Part shown: positions 26,763 to 34,411 of the stretch, in pieces
Layout: each line of letters starts with the position of its first letter
How positions within the stretch are numbered: position 1 is the stretch's first letter
Assembly (NCBI RefSeq): GCF_000763295.1
Contig: NZ_JRJE01000025.1
Span: forward strand, 1 to 39,118
Reading direction: 5' to 3'
DNA: 39,118 nucleotides
From: Thalassospira australica
GTDB lineage: Bacteria > Pseudomonadota > Alphaproteobacteria > Rhodospirillales > Thalassospiraceae
Made by a program: the position numbers and the translations under genes
The notes under the pieces: generated by a model
Seen by the model: the letters and a program-made list of their open reading frames with translations, nothing else
What the model was told of the DNA's origin: nothing
Databases searched by the model: none

Positions 26763-26778
26763 TAGAATAAAAATTCCA
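26763..26778. promoter_or_regulatory. Second RpiR-type operator in divergent rpiR/dehydrogenase promoter region
   Basis: TAGAATAAAAATTCCA, a 6-4-6 inverted repeat with one mismatch, lies 17 bases before the plus-strand dehydrogenase start and 64 bases before the regulator start. It is the reverse complement of the iolG-proximal site except for one base. In GGAA-N6-TTCC terms it reads GGAA-TTTTTA-TTCT on the minus strand. Confidence 0.65.
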
Positions 26779-26794
26779 TACTTATGAGGCGTTG

Positions 26795-27925
26795 ATGATG
26801 AAATCGCTTGGTATTGGCCTAATTGGCACCGGGTTCATGGGGAAAACACATGCTCTGGCCTTCCGCTCAGCGCGTGCTGTAATGGCAGATTGTCCGCAAA
26901 CGCACCTTGCTGTTTTATGTGATACCCCCGCCGAGAAGGCAAAGCAGATGGCAGATCAGTTCGGATTTGCCAGAAGTACGGCCGACTGGACATCACTGGT
27001 TACTGACCCCGACGTTGATATCGTCTCGATCACAACGCCAAACACACTTCATTTCGACATGGCAATTGCCGCAATCAATGCAGGTAAACATGTTTATTGC
27101 GAAAAGCCGCTGGCACTAACGCTTGAGCAGGCACGCGAAATGCGTGATGCCGCCAGTAACGCCGGTGTCAAAACCATGGTCGGGTACAACTACATCAAGA
27201 ACCCGACGTTTATGCATGCGTGCCGCCTTGTCCAAGCTGGCGAGATTGGCGACATCGTCCATTTCCGCGGTTGGGTTGACGAGGATTATCAAGCTGATCC
27301 AGACCTTCCCTGGACCTGGCGAGCAAAACTTTCTGATGCAGGTCTTGGCGCATTGGGCGATCTGGGATGTCACCTTGTCTCAATGGCATATGGCCTTACA
27401 GGCCCTATCGAAAGTTTGATCGCCGATATGCAAACCATTCACACCACACGCCCGCTTCCTGATGGAACCGGGCGGGCCAAGGTTGAAAACGAAGACACAG
27501 CATCTGCACTGGTCAGGTTCGCCAACGGCGCGCACGGAAGCCTGTCGACATCACGTTCGGCCTGGGGGCGCAAAAACCGGCTTGCTTGGGAAGTCCACGG
27601 GACCAAGGGGATGATCTGCTTTGATCAGGAGCGTATGAATGAATTGCACCTATATCGCAATACAGGTGACAAGGCACAACAAGGCTTCACCACAATCCTC
27701 GCCGGGCCGGTCCACCCGCCCTATGGCGAATTCTGTCCGGCACCGGGACATCAGCTTGGCTTTAACGACCTAAAAGTCGTTGAGGCCTCTGCCCTGCTTT
27801 GCGCCATTCGGGACGACAGCATCCCATACCCGAGTTTTGAAGATGCCTATGAATTCGAAAAGACAATTCATGCCATCGCCAAGTCTGCGACAGACGGCGA
27901 AAGAATATCGCTAGCAGTGACATAA
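26795..27925 (+). CDS. Gfo/Idh/MocA-family NAD(P)-dependent oxidoreductase
   Basis: About 376 residues, divergent from the RpiR-type regulator. The Rossmann motif is GTGFMG near the start, CEKPLAL carries the catalytic lysine, and LGDLGCHLVSMAYGL supplies the Asp/His pair. TTG at 26792 and ATGs at 26795 and 26798 all fit GAGG at 26786; 26795 is reported. It is more distant from iolG than a recent duplicate. Because a copy of the iolG operator lies in its promoter, it probably oxidises another inositol isomer or a related cyclitol or sugar (inference). It has no partner gene in its own direction; the next gene is convergent. Confidence 0.87.
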   Translation: MMKSLGIGLIGTGFMGKTHALAFRSARAVMADCPQTHLAVLCDTPAEKAKQMADQFGFARSTADWTSLVTDPDVDIVSITTPNTLHFDMAIAAINAGKHVYCEKPLALTLEQAREMRDAASNAGVKTMVGYNYIKNPTFMHACRLVQAGEIGDIVHFRGWVDEDYQADPDLPWTWRAKLSDAGLGALGDLGCHLVSMAYGLTGPIESLIADMQTIHTTRPLPDGTGRAKVENEDTASALVRFANGAHGSLSTSRSAWGRKNRLAWEVHGTKGMICFDQERMNELHLYRNTGDKAQQGFTTILAGPVHPPYGEFCPAPGHQLGFNDLKVVEASALLCAIRDDSIPYPSFEDAYEFEKTIHAIAKSATDGERISLAVT

Positions 27926-28054
27926 TCCACATTATGGGAATTCCGGCGGCCAAGATATCGGATTAGTTTCGAGTAGGAAAATTGAGAGCGATGGAGCAGT
28001 GACTAAGCTTTGTAAACCCTGCCCCACTCTGACGTGCCACAAAAGCGTACAATT

Positions 28055-28091
28055 CTATTTGGGCAGATTATTTCGGTATCTGCCCAAATAG
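28055..28091. terminator. Long perfect stem-loop between convergent genes
   Basis: CTATTTGGGCAGAT (28055-28068) pairs without mismatch with ATCTGCCCAAATAG (28078-28091) around a nine-base loop. It lies between the convergent dehydrogenase (stop 27925) and SDR (stop 28120) genes, so it probably ends both transcripts, although no long U-tract follows on either strand. Confidence 0.6.
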
Positions 28092-28119
28092 TCATAGTCC
28101 GACGGAAGTAACTGCAAAG

Positions 28120-28848
28120 CTAGATATCAAAGTTAGTCGGAAGGACGATCATGTCGCGGATGGTCACGGTGCGCGGGCGCGACAGCATATAGATCACGGC
28201 ATCTGAAACCTCCGCAGGATCAAGAAGTGCGCCGTTTTCCTTGGCCTTGCGCAAGTTTTCTTCCGGCCAGTCCGCCAGCAGGGCTGAGACGACAGGTCCC
28301 GGTGAAACTTGGGCCACGCGAATACCATGCTTATTCAATTGACGGCGCATGGTTTGAACAAAGCAGGTTATCGCCCATTTTGACCCGGAGTAGACCGGCT
28401 CCCAATGAATGGGCATATGTCCAGCAACCGATGCGGTGACGATGATATCGCCAACCCCGCGTTCCTGCATATGCGGGATCACGTCACGGACGTTCTTCAT
28501 CACTGCATTGACGTTCAAATTCAGCATTCGGTCAATGGTCGCGGTATCGGTTTCAGTCAAATCGCCACCGATATAAGAACCTGCATTGCAATGCAAAATG
28601 TCGACGTGATCGACCTTTTGCAGGATTTCTGGAACCATCGCCGCACAGCTATCTGCATCAAGCAAATTGGTATGTTGGGCAATCGCATTTGGTCCAAGTT
28701 CCACTGTTAATTTCGCCAGCGCATCCTTGTTATAATCGACCATTATGACCTTTGCGCCTGCATCAAGCAGCGCACGTGTAGTCGCAAGGCCGATACCAGA
28801 CGCCGCACCTGTTACAGCAGCAATCTTGCCCGCTAGTGATTGAGCCAT
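28120..28848 (-). CDS. SDR-family polyol dehydrogenase, ribitol 2-dehydrogenase-like
   Basis: A 242-residue short-chain dehydrogenase with TGAASGIG at 13-20, NAG at 88-90 and catalytic S140, Y153 and K157. Beyond the general SDR motifs it follows ribitol 2-dehydrogenase closely: HCNAGSYIGGDLTETD, IHWEPVYSGSKWAI, GPVVSALLADWPEENL, and the unusual ending VTIRDMIVLPTNFDI. The likely reaction is ribitol to D-ribulose with NAD. It is the third gene of a minus-strand unit after the SorC-type regulator and another SDR, facing the pentitol ABC operon. No dedicated ribulokinase is visible; the FGGY kinase at 37304 may serve. Substrate assignment is from remembered family similarity. Confidence 0.82.
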   Translation of the reverse strand: MAQSLAGKIAAVTGAASGIGLATTRALLDAGAKVIMVDYNKDALAKLTVELGPNAIAQHTNLLDADSCAAMVPEILQKVDHVDILHCNAGSYIGGDLTETDTATIDRMLNLNVNAVMKNVRDVIPHMQERGVGDIIVTASVAGHMPIHWEPVYSGSKWAITCFVQTMRRQLNKHGIRVAQVSPGPVVSALLADWPEENLRKAKENGALLDPAEVSDAVIYMLSRPRTVTIRDMIVLPTNFDI

Positions 28849-28884
28849 AATTTATCTCCGAAAGAATAAGGATTTGAATTGGGA

Positions 28885-29616
28885 TCAGACAGCGAGAAAA
28901 CCGCCATCGACAGGAAGAACCGCGCCACTGACGAAGGACGCATCATCATCAAGCAACATGACGATAGACCGCGCGACTTCTTCGACCTCGGCAAAGCGAC
29001 CATGGGGATGACGCACCATCATCGGGTCGCGTTTTGCCGGATCCGACCATGCGGCGGCAGCGAGTTCCGTCATAGTTACCGTCGGTGCCACCGCATTGAC
29101 GCGGATGCCATGGGGACCAAGCTCCTTGGCCATCACACGCGTCGCGCCTTCCAGCCCGGCCTTTGATGCGGCGTAGCACATGTGGTCGACAAAACCGCGA
29201 TGCCCGGCAATAGAAGTGACATTAACAATGGCACCGCCACCGCCCGCAGCAACACGCGCACGGGCAAATTCCTGCGCACAGACAAGGGCAGCACGCAGGT
29301 TGATGCCCATAACGGTTTCATACCCTTCATCGGTCATTTCAAGCACGCTCTCAAGGACATTGGTCCCCGCGCAATTGATCAAATAATCTGCCGGGCCAGC
29401 CGATTTCATGGCCTCACGTGCGGCCGCACTATCGGCCAGGTCAACACGAATACCCGTTGCGCCGACGTCGCTCGCCAACGCATCAAGATCGGCTTGCGTC
29501 CTCGCCATGGCTATAACCGAGGCACCGCGTTCGGCCATCGTCATGGCACATACACGCCCGATCCCCTTGCCAGCCCCGGTGATGATGACTTTCTTTCCTG
29601 CAAATGTAGCTGTCAT
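28885..29616 (-). CDS. SDR-family oxidoreductase, L-xylulose reductase (DCXR)-like
   Basis: A 243-residue SDR with TGAGKGIG at 13-20, NCAG at 81-84 and catalytic S135, Y148 and K152. It resembles animal dicarbonyl/L-xylulose reductase along its whole length: MARTQADLDAL, KELGPHGIRVNAVAPTVTMT, AAWSDPAKRD, HGRFAEVEEVARSI and the terminal LPVDGGFLAV. DCXR enzymes reduce L-xylulose to xylitol with NADPH. It lies between the regulator gene and the ribitol-dehydrogenase-like gene, so it fits a pentitol pathway that also uses the xylitol dehydrogenase and xylulokinase on the opposite strand. Bacterial relatives are often annotated only as SDR, so the substrate remains a prediction. Confidence 0.82.
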   Translation of the reverse strand: MTATFAGKKVIITGAGKGIGRVCAMTMAERGASVIAMARTQADLDALASDVGATGIRVDLADSAAAREAMKSAGPADYLINCAGTNVLESVLEMTDEGYETVMGINLRAALVCAQEFARARVAAGGGGAIVNVTSIAGHRGFVDHMCYAASKAGLEGATRVMAKELGPHGIRVNAVAPTVTMTELAAAAWSDPAKRDPMMVRHPHGRFAEVEEVARSIVMLLDDDASFVSGAVLPVDGGFLAV

Positions 29617-29702
29617 AATTCAACGCTTTCCCTGATTTTAAAGCGCGCGCTGGCTTGTTTTTTTGACGGTATGTCGTTGCCTTGTCGCGTGCGCGCAGAT
29701 GG

Positions 29703-30659
29703 TTATTTCATGGCTTCGAGTAAGAGTTCCGCTGTCAGGTCATCGGTCACAAGTGTATCGACCAGACCGCGCTTGATCGCCGCCTTGATGATCGGAACCT
29801 TATGCTTTCCCGCAGCAGTCAGGATCTTGTTGGGGATGTCTGCCAGCGCGTTCAGGTTGACGCCAACGGTGCGTGCATTGAGCGGATGTTCAATCTCGTT
29901 CCCCTCCGCATCAAGGAAGCGACCCAGCACATCACCAACAGCCCCGGCATCGCGCAATTCCTGCATTGTCACGTCACGCGGCAAGCCGTATTTGACCATA
30001 AAGGACAGCTCCGAAACGTCGCCGACGACCAGTAAGGCCGCATCTGCCGACATACATCGCTCAATGTGCGAGGCATAGATTTCCTGACTAAGGAAGACGT
30101 CCTTGTCGACATCTTCGGGCAGATAAATCGGTGCCACCAGATGGGAATAATTGGCATCAAACCGTTCGGCAAAACCTGACGCGATGCTAAAGGCGTTAAA
30201 GGATGACCCAGCCGATGTTCCCCCCATTAGCGCCAGGATTTCAAGCTCCGGCATGGAATGCAGCGGCAAACGTTCCATCGCGCGCTGTAACGTTACCCCC
30301 CATGACACACCAATGCGTTTCCATGGCTCATTCTTCAGCTTTGTCGAAAGATAATGCGCCAAGGCCGCCCCTACCGGAGCGTGATAATCGTAGCTGGCTT
30401 GATCCACCGGCACCACAAGTGCCTTACCGACACCGGCCAGCTCGAGACGTTGTTGTGCTTCAAGACGGGTAACAAAAGGTGACTCGATCTGAATTTTAAC
30501 AATGCCGAGCGATTTTGCCTTCTGGATCGCCTGATTAACCCGAAGGCGCGTCACCTTCATGGCGCGGGCGACTTCAGCTTGTGTCTGGCCGTTTACATAG
30601 TAACGCCAACAAACCTCGGTTACGAAACCTTCCCCATCCTCGAGCGGTTCTCTTGGCAT
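29703..30659 (-). CDS. SorC-family sugar-binding transcriptional regulator
   Basis: A 318-residue regulator. The N-terminal helix-turn-helix is CWRYYVNGQTQAEVARAMKV followed by TRLRVNQAIQKAKSLGIVKI. The large C-terminal SorC effector domain has WKRIGVSWGVTLQRAMERLP, GTSAGSSFNAFSIAS and LNALADIPNKILTAAGKHKV. Such proteins usually bind a phosphorylated sugar and can activate or repress polyol operons. The start at 30659, with AGGAAG upstream, is preferred to 30686, whose nine extra residues have no character. It is divergent from the pentitol ABC operon and heads the unit encoding two SDRs, so it probably controls both directions. Confidence 0.9.
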   Translation of the reverse strand: MPREPLEDGEGFVTEVCWRYYVNGQTQAEVARAMKVTRLRVNQAIQKAKSLGIVKIQIESPFVTRLEAQQRLELAGVGKALVVPVDQASYDYHAPVGAALAHYLSTKLKNEPWKRIGVSWGVTLQRAMERLPLHSMPELEILALMGGTSAGSSFNAFSIASGFAERFDANYSHLVAPIYLPEDVDKDVFLSQEIYASHIERCMSADAALLVVGDVSELSFMVKYGLPRDVTMQELRDAGAVGDVLGRFLDAEGNEIEHPLNARTVGVNLNALADIPNKILTAAGKHKVPIIKAAIKRGLVDTLVTDDLTAELLLEAMK

Positions 30660-30869
30660 GCTCTGCTTCCTCTCATAGCGCCGCAAATTGCGGCAGCGCG
30701 TTCGTTATTATTGGAAACTAACAAATGTAATTTACGAATTACAAATGAAAATTTTCACTTGCATGAAGTATAATACATATGCATTCTTCCTGCGACTGGA
30801 ATCGCGATTCCAAAGCAACGCAAGATTGCTGATTGCGGTATCCCATCATTCCAACGGGAGGAATAACCA
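30660..30869. promoter_or_regulatory. Divergent promoter region of the pentitol module with two inverted repeats
   Basis: A -10 element TATAAT lies at 30769-30774 for the plus-strand operon, with no good -35 at 17 bases, as expected for an activated promoter. Just upstream, TGTAATT (30726-30732) and AATTACA (30737-30743) form an inverted repeat, flanked by direct ACAAATG copies at 30721 and 30741. A second palindrome, GCCGCAAATTGCGGC (30680-30694), lies in the regulator's leader. The first is placed to act as an activator site for the SorC-type protein. Confidence 0.55.
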
Positions 30870-32303
30870 ATGAACTTTGCACTCAAAGTGGGCGTGTCAG
30901 CCTTGGCGATGGCCGTCGCATCCAGCGCGGCATATGCCGATGATGCTTTCTGGAAAGAAGCCGCCAAGCCCTATCAGGATGTCACCCTGCGTGGCGTAAC
31001 AGAATCCACTCCGCCTTCGAACTATATCCGTGAAGTCCTTGCACCGGAATTTGAAGAGCTGACCGGAATCCGGGTGGATATCGAAACCACGTCCTGGGAC
31101 CAGATGTACGACAAGGCTATCAAGGATATGGAAGCTGGTACCGGCATCTATGACATGGTCTTCATCGAACAGGACATCGTCTATTCCTATCTCGCACGTG
31201 ACTTCCTGACCGACACCACCAAACTTCTGGCCGACAATCCGGACCTGAAGGCACCGACCTATAGCGAAGACAACTTCACCACCTTTGCGGACTATTTCCG
31301 GGGTGAAAACGGTGATCTTTACGGCGTCCCGATGGAAGCCTTCATCAAGATCTATCTCTATCGCACCGATCTGTTCAATGACGCCGAAATCAAGGCGGCC
31401 TTCAAGGAACAGACCGGCCGTGACCTTGTCCCGGCAACCACCCATGCCCAATATGCCGAAATCGCACAGTTCTTCACCAAATGGGGCGAAGATCACGAGA
31501 TGGACCTGTGGGGAACCACCGCGCAGGCGCATACCGGTCACCCGGCATCATGGTACGAGTTCTTTGAATCCATCGCACCGACCTTCGGCGTCTACAATTG
31601 GGGCATCGACGCCGATAACAATTACGCTGCATCGGTTGCCAATGGCGGCGCAATGAACAGTGACGAAGCCAAGGAAGCGATGAAATGGTGGCTGAGCATG
31701 CGTGATATCGCCCCACCTGAAAGTAATGCATCCACCTGGACGGAAGTCGGCACCACCTTTGGCGCCGGTCGCGTAGCTCAAGGTCTGGTTTACGGTGAAA
31801 ATGCCGGCTGGATCGCAGCGGATGAAACCAAGTCACTCGTCGTTGGCAATGTCGGTGTTGCCCTGCCACCGCTTCAGGATGGCATCATGGAAGAAGTCGA
31901 AGGTGGCGTGGGCTATATCGGCTATTACGATGGCGGTGCATTCGGCATTCCATCCACTTCGAAAAGCCAAGAAGCCGCGATGCTGTTCCTGCAATATATC
32001 GGTCAGGACGAAGTCCAGCCTGACTGGGCTGTTGCGGCACCGCGTGTGACCAACAAAACCACCTATGACGCCCCCAAAGTTCAGGCAATGAATGAGGAGC
32101 TTGGTGGCTATTACGACCTGCTGCGTGACAAGGGATACCTGTTTGCCGGTGCTCCGGCATATCCGTTCCATGCCCAGGTTCGCGAAGCCACGGCCCCGAT
32201 CCTGTACCAGATCCTCACCGGTGATCTTGGCCCGGAAGAAGGGCTTGATCAGATGGCAGCCAAGGCTGAGTCCGAACTGACCGACCTTGGTTATCGCAAA
32301 TAG
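30870..32303 (+). CDS. Extracellular solute-binding protein (family 1), polyol/sugar ABC transporter
   Basis: A 477-residue periplasmic binding protein with signal peptide [20 protein letters not shown] and probable cleavage after AYA near residue 23. The mature domain has [40 protein letters not shown] and [12 protein letters not shown], the MalE-like pattern of closed-cleft binders. It is longer than polyol binders such as SmoE (about 435). GGGAGGAA precedes the ATG. It leads an operon with two MalFG-type permeases, an ATPase and pentitol enzymes, so a pentitol or a related sugar is the likely ligand. A hairpin follows its stop. Confidence 0.92.
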   Translation: MNFALKVGVSALAMAVASSAAYADDAFWKEAAKPYQDVTLRGVTESTPPSNYIREVLAPEFEELTGIRVDIETTSWDQMYDKAIKDMEAGTGIYDMVFIEQDIVYSYLARDFLTDTTKLLADNPDLKAPTYSEDNFTTFADYFRGENGDLYGVPMEAFIKIYLYRTDLFNDAEIKAAFKEQTGRDLVPATTHAQYAEIAQFFTKWGEDHEMDLWGTTAQAHTGHPASWYEFFESIAPTFGVYNWGIDADNNYAASVANGGAMNSDEAKEAMKWWLSMRDIAPPESNASTWTEVGTTFGAGRVAQGLVYGENAGWIAADETKSLVVGNVGVALPPLQDGIMEEVEGGVGYIGYYDGGAFGIPSTSKSQEAAMLFLQYIGQDEVQPDWAVAAPRVTNKTTYDAPKVQAMNEELGGYYDLLRDKGYLFAGAPAYPFHAQVREATAPILYQILTGDLGPEEGLDQMAAKAESELTDLGYRK

Positions 32304-32326
32304 GTCTGTTTCCTGAGAACATCCGT

Positions 32327-32361
32327 CGTGGTCGCTGCTCTTTAACCGGGCAGTGACCACG
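32327..32361 (+). terminator. Stem-loop between polyol-binding-protein and permease genes
   Basis: CGTGGTCGCTGC (32327-32338) pairs with GCAGTGACCACG (32350-32361), 12 pairs with one G-U, around an 11-base loop. A TTTTT run comes 16 bases later. It probably limits read-through into the permease genes and stabilises the binding-protein message. Confidence 0.72.
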
Positions 32362-32423
32362 AAGCGGCTTGGCCTTTTTCGGACCATGACCGTCTGACTG
32401 TATCCTTTTCCAGGGAGTAGACG

Positions 32424-33302
32424 ATGCAATCCAACAAACTCGGTTGGATCCTCCTGGCCCCGACGCTGGTGATCCTTTTCTTCTTCGGTGTTTTGCCGTT
32501 TCTGTATGTCGTTTTTGTCTCGTTCCACCAATGGAACCCTTTTGCGGCATCACCCGAGATGATCTTTAACGGGGCGGAGAATTTTCGCCGCATTGTCTTC
32601 GATGACGCCTTCCTCAATTCCCTTGGGGTAACGGTGGCGTTTGTTGTCTTTGCCGTGCTATCCGAACTGATCATCGGGTATCTTTTGGCACAAGCCTTCA
32701 TGAAGGAATTCCCCGGAAAATCCATCTTCCGCACCATTCACACCCTGCCGCTCATCATGGCACCGATCATTGTCGGATCGGTATGGAAGCTGATGACCAC
32801 GCCCTCGATTGGCATCATTCCGCACTATCTTGATGAGTGGTTCGGCATCACGATGAATATCGGCACATCGGCCCCGGCTGCCTTTATGACGATTGTCATC
32901 ATGGACATCTGGCACTGGACGCCACTTGTTACGCTGACCTTGATCGCAGCCCTTGTATCCTTGCCGCGCGACCCCTTTGAACAAGCCCAGATTGATGGCG
33001 CAAACAAGGTGCAGACTTTCTGGCACATTACGCTTCCGATGATCATACCGGCAGTAGTAGCAACCGTCTTTATCCGTTTGATGGATGCCCTGCGTACAGT
33101 CGATGAAGTCTGGATGCTGACCGGGGGAGGACCTGGTTCATCGACCCGTTTCCTTGGTGTGCACATCTTCAAGGAAGTGTTCCCAAAAACCAATTACGGC
33201 TACGGGTCGACCATTTCCGTGATCGTGCTTTACCTGACCATCGTGGTCTGCTGGCTGCTTTATGTCAGCATGCTGGCCCCGCGCAAGAACCGGAAGGGAT
33301 AA
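32424..33302 (+). CDS. ABC sugar transporter permease, MalF-type
   Basis: A 292-residue permease with about six hydrophobic segments. It starts MQSNKLGWILLAPTLVILFF, and the cytoplasmic EAA loop reads PFEQAQIDGANKVQTFWHITLP, where the ATPase docks. GGGAGT precedes the ATG. It lies four bases before the MalG-type gene, with which it should form a heterodimer. The cargo is inferred to be a pentitol from the enzymes in the operon. The large periplasmic loop of E. coli MalF is absent, as usual for this shorter subfamily. Confidence 0.93.
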   Translation: MQSNKLGWILLAPTLVILFFFGVLPFLYVVFVSFHQWNPFAASPEMIFNGAENFRRIVFDDAFLNSLGVTVAFVVFAVLSELIIGYLLAQAFMKEFPGKSIFRTIHTLPLIMAPIIVGSVWKLMTTPSIGIIPHYLDEWFGITMNIGTSAPAAFMTIVIMDIWHWTPLVTLTLIAALVSLPRDPFEQAQIDGANKVQTFWHITLPMIIPAVVATVFIRLMDALRTVDEVWMLTGGGPGSSTRFLGVHIFKEVFPKTNYGYGSTISVIVLYLTIVVCWLLYVSMLAPRKNRKG

Positions 33303-33306
33303 CACC

Positions 33307-34143
33307 ATGAAAAAGCGTAACCCGTTCCTCACGACACTCTTCTGGATTTTCATCAGTCTACTGACTCTGTTCCCGATCTACTGGTTGTTTGTTATTTCGG
33401 TCAAACCGGCTGTACAGCTTTTCAGCACCCCGGACCTGATCGTAAACAACCCCTATTGGGGCAATTATACTGAAGTACTCGGCAACCGGTTGCTGCGCAG
33501 CTACATGGTCAATTCACTTGTAATTTCGACCGGTAATGCTGTGCTCTGCACCGTGCTTGGCTTCTTTACCTGTTATGCATTGTCGCGCTTTCAGTTCCGC
33601 GGCAAGGAATCGATCTTTTTCTGGACGATTACCAACCGCATGGCACCGCCGGCGGTGTTCCTGTTGCCCTTGTTCCTGCTGATGACGCAGGTGTATCGCG
33701 TCGGGGACTTCACCTTGCTTGATACCCGCATCGGCATGATTTTGGTCTATTGCACCTTTAACCTGCCCTTTGCGATCTGGACCCTTCGCCCGACGATTGA
33801 TGCCATCCCGCGTGAGCTTGATGAAGCCGCCTATGTCGATGGCGCCAGCCCTTGGAAAGTCATTACCGAAGTCGTCTTCCCTCTGTGCCGACCGGGACTG
33901 GCGGTGACCCTTATCCTGACCTGGGTGTTTGCCTGGAACGAATATCTTCTGGCCGCAACACTCACCAACTTCGAGGCCCGCACGCTGACCACCGGTCTTT
34001 CGGAATATGTCACCACCACGGGGACTGAGTGGGGAATCATGGCGACCATTTCGGTCTTTACCCTGATCCCGGCTTTGATCGTGTTTGGACTGGTGCAGAA
34101 ACACATTGTCGCAGGCCTGACCTTTGGCGCGGTGAAAGGATAA
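33307..34143 (+). CDS. ABC sugar transporter permease, MalG-type
   Basis: A 278-residue permease. The EAA loop is DEAAYVDGASPWKVITEVVF, ending in PLCRPGLAV, and helix-rich stretches such as PIYWLFVISVKPAVQLFSTP and WAWNEYLL-like VFAWNEYLLAATLT fit MalG-type subunits. The start at 33307 is used because AAGGGA lies nine bases before it; the frame start at 33262 overlaps the MalF-type gene and lacks a ribosome site. It is followed five bases later by a DUF2160-like gene. Confidence 0.93.
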   Translation: MKKRNPFLTTLFWIFISLLTLFPIYWLFVISVKPAVQLFSTPDLIVNNPYWGNYTEVLGNRLLRSYMVNSLVISTGNAVLCTVLGFFTCYALSRFQFRGKESIFFWTITNRMAPPAVFLLPLFLLMTQVYRVGDFTLLDTRIGMILVYCTFNLPFAIWTLRPTIDAIPRELDEAAYVDGASPWKVITEVVFPLCRPGLAVTLILTWVFAWNEYLLAATLTNFEARTLTTGLSEYVTTTGTEWGIMATISVFTLIPALIVFGLVQKHIVAGLTFGAVKG

Positions 34144-34147
34144 CACC

Positions 34148-34408
34148 ATGACCGAACAAAACGCGACGCAGCACGACACCGCACCTCTGAGCGAGGAAGA
34201 AAACGAAAAGAAACCAATCGCGACGCAAGAAAGCCAAGGCTTTTTGCCGATTGAAACCAACGCCTTTGATCGTTGCTTCATTTCAGTCGTGATCTGGGTA
34301 GCGATGTCGCTTTTCTGGTTCCGCTTTATTGAACCGATGGGACTGTCGATATGGATTTCAAACGTCATTGCCCTTGCGATTGCCATCCACATTGTCAGGA
34401 AAGGATAA
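34148..34408 (+). CDS. DUF2160-like small membrane protein in ABC operon
   Basis: An 86-residue protein with a charged N-terminal 35 residues and two hydrophobic segments near 44-58 and 67-82. The core GFLPIETNAFDRCFISVVIW and the ending ALAIAIHIVRKG follow the pattern of DUF2160 proteins (GFLPI-x-T then DR-F-I, later R-x-G at the end), but the usual first membrane helix is replaced by a polar tail. DUF2160 members occur in glycerol ABC transporter operons of alphaproteobacteria, between permease and other subunits, with unknown function. AAAGGA precedes the ATG. Its place between the MalG-type permease and the polyol dehydrogenase suggests a transporter accessory subunit. Confidence 0.75.
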   Translation: MTEQNATQHDTAPLSEEENEKKPIATQESQGFLPIETNAFDRCFISVVIWVAMSLFWFRFIEPMGLSIWISNVIALAIAIHIVRKG

Positions 34409-34411
34409 GTC

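Noticed and set aside
29617..29702. AGCGCGCGCT followed later by TTTTTTT as a terminator
   Set aside because: The GC run has no loop of its own and the T-run is separated and on the plus strand, opposite to the SDR unit.
34148..34408. A toxin-antitoxin or phage holin reading of the small membrane protein
   Set aside because: The GFLPI...DR.FI core and the position inside an ABC operon fit DUF2160 much better.
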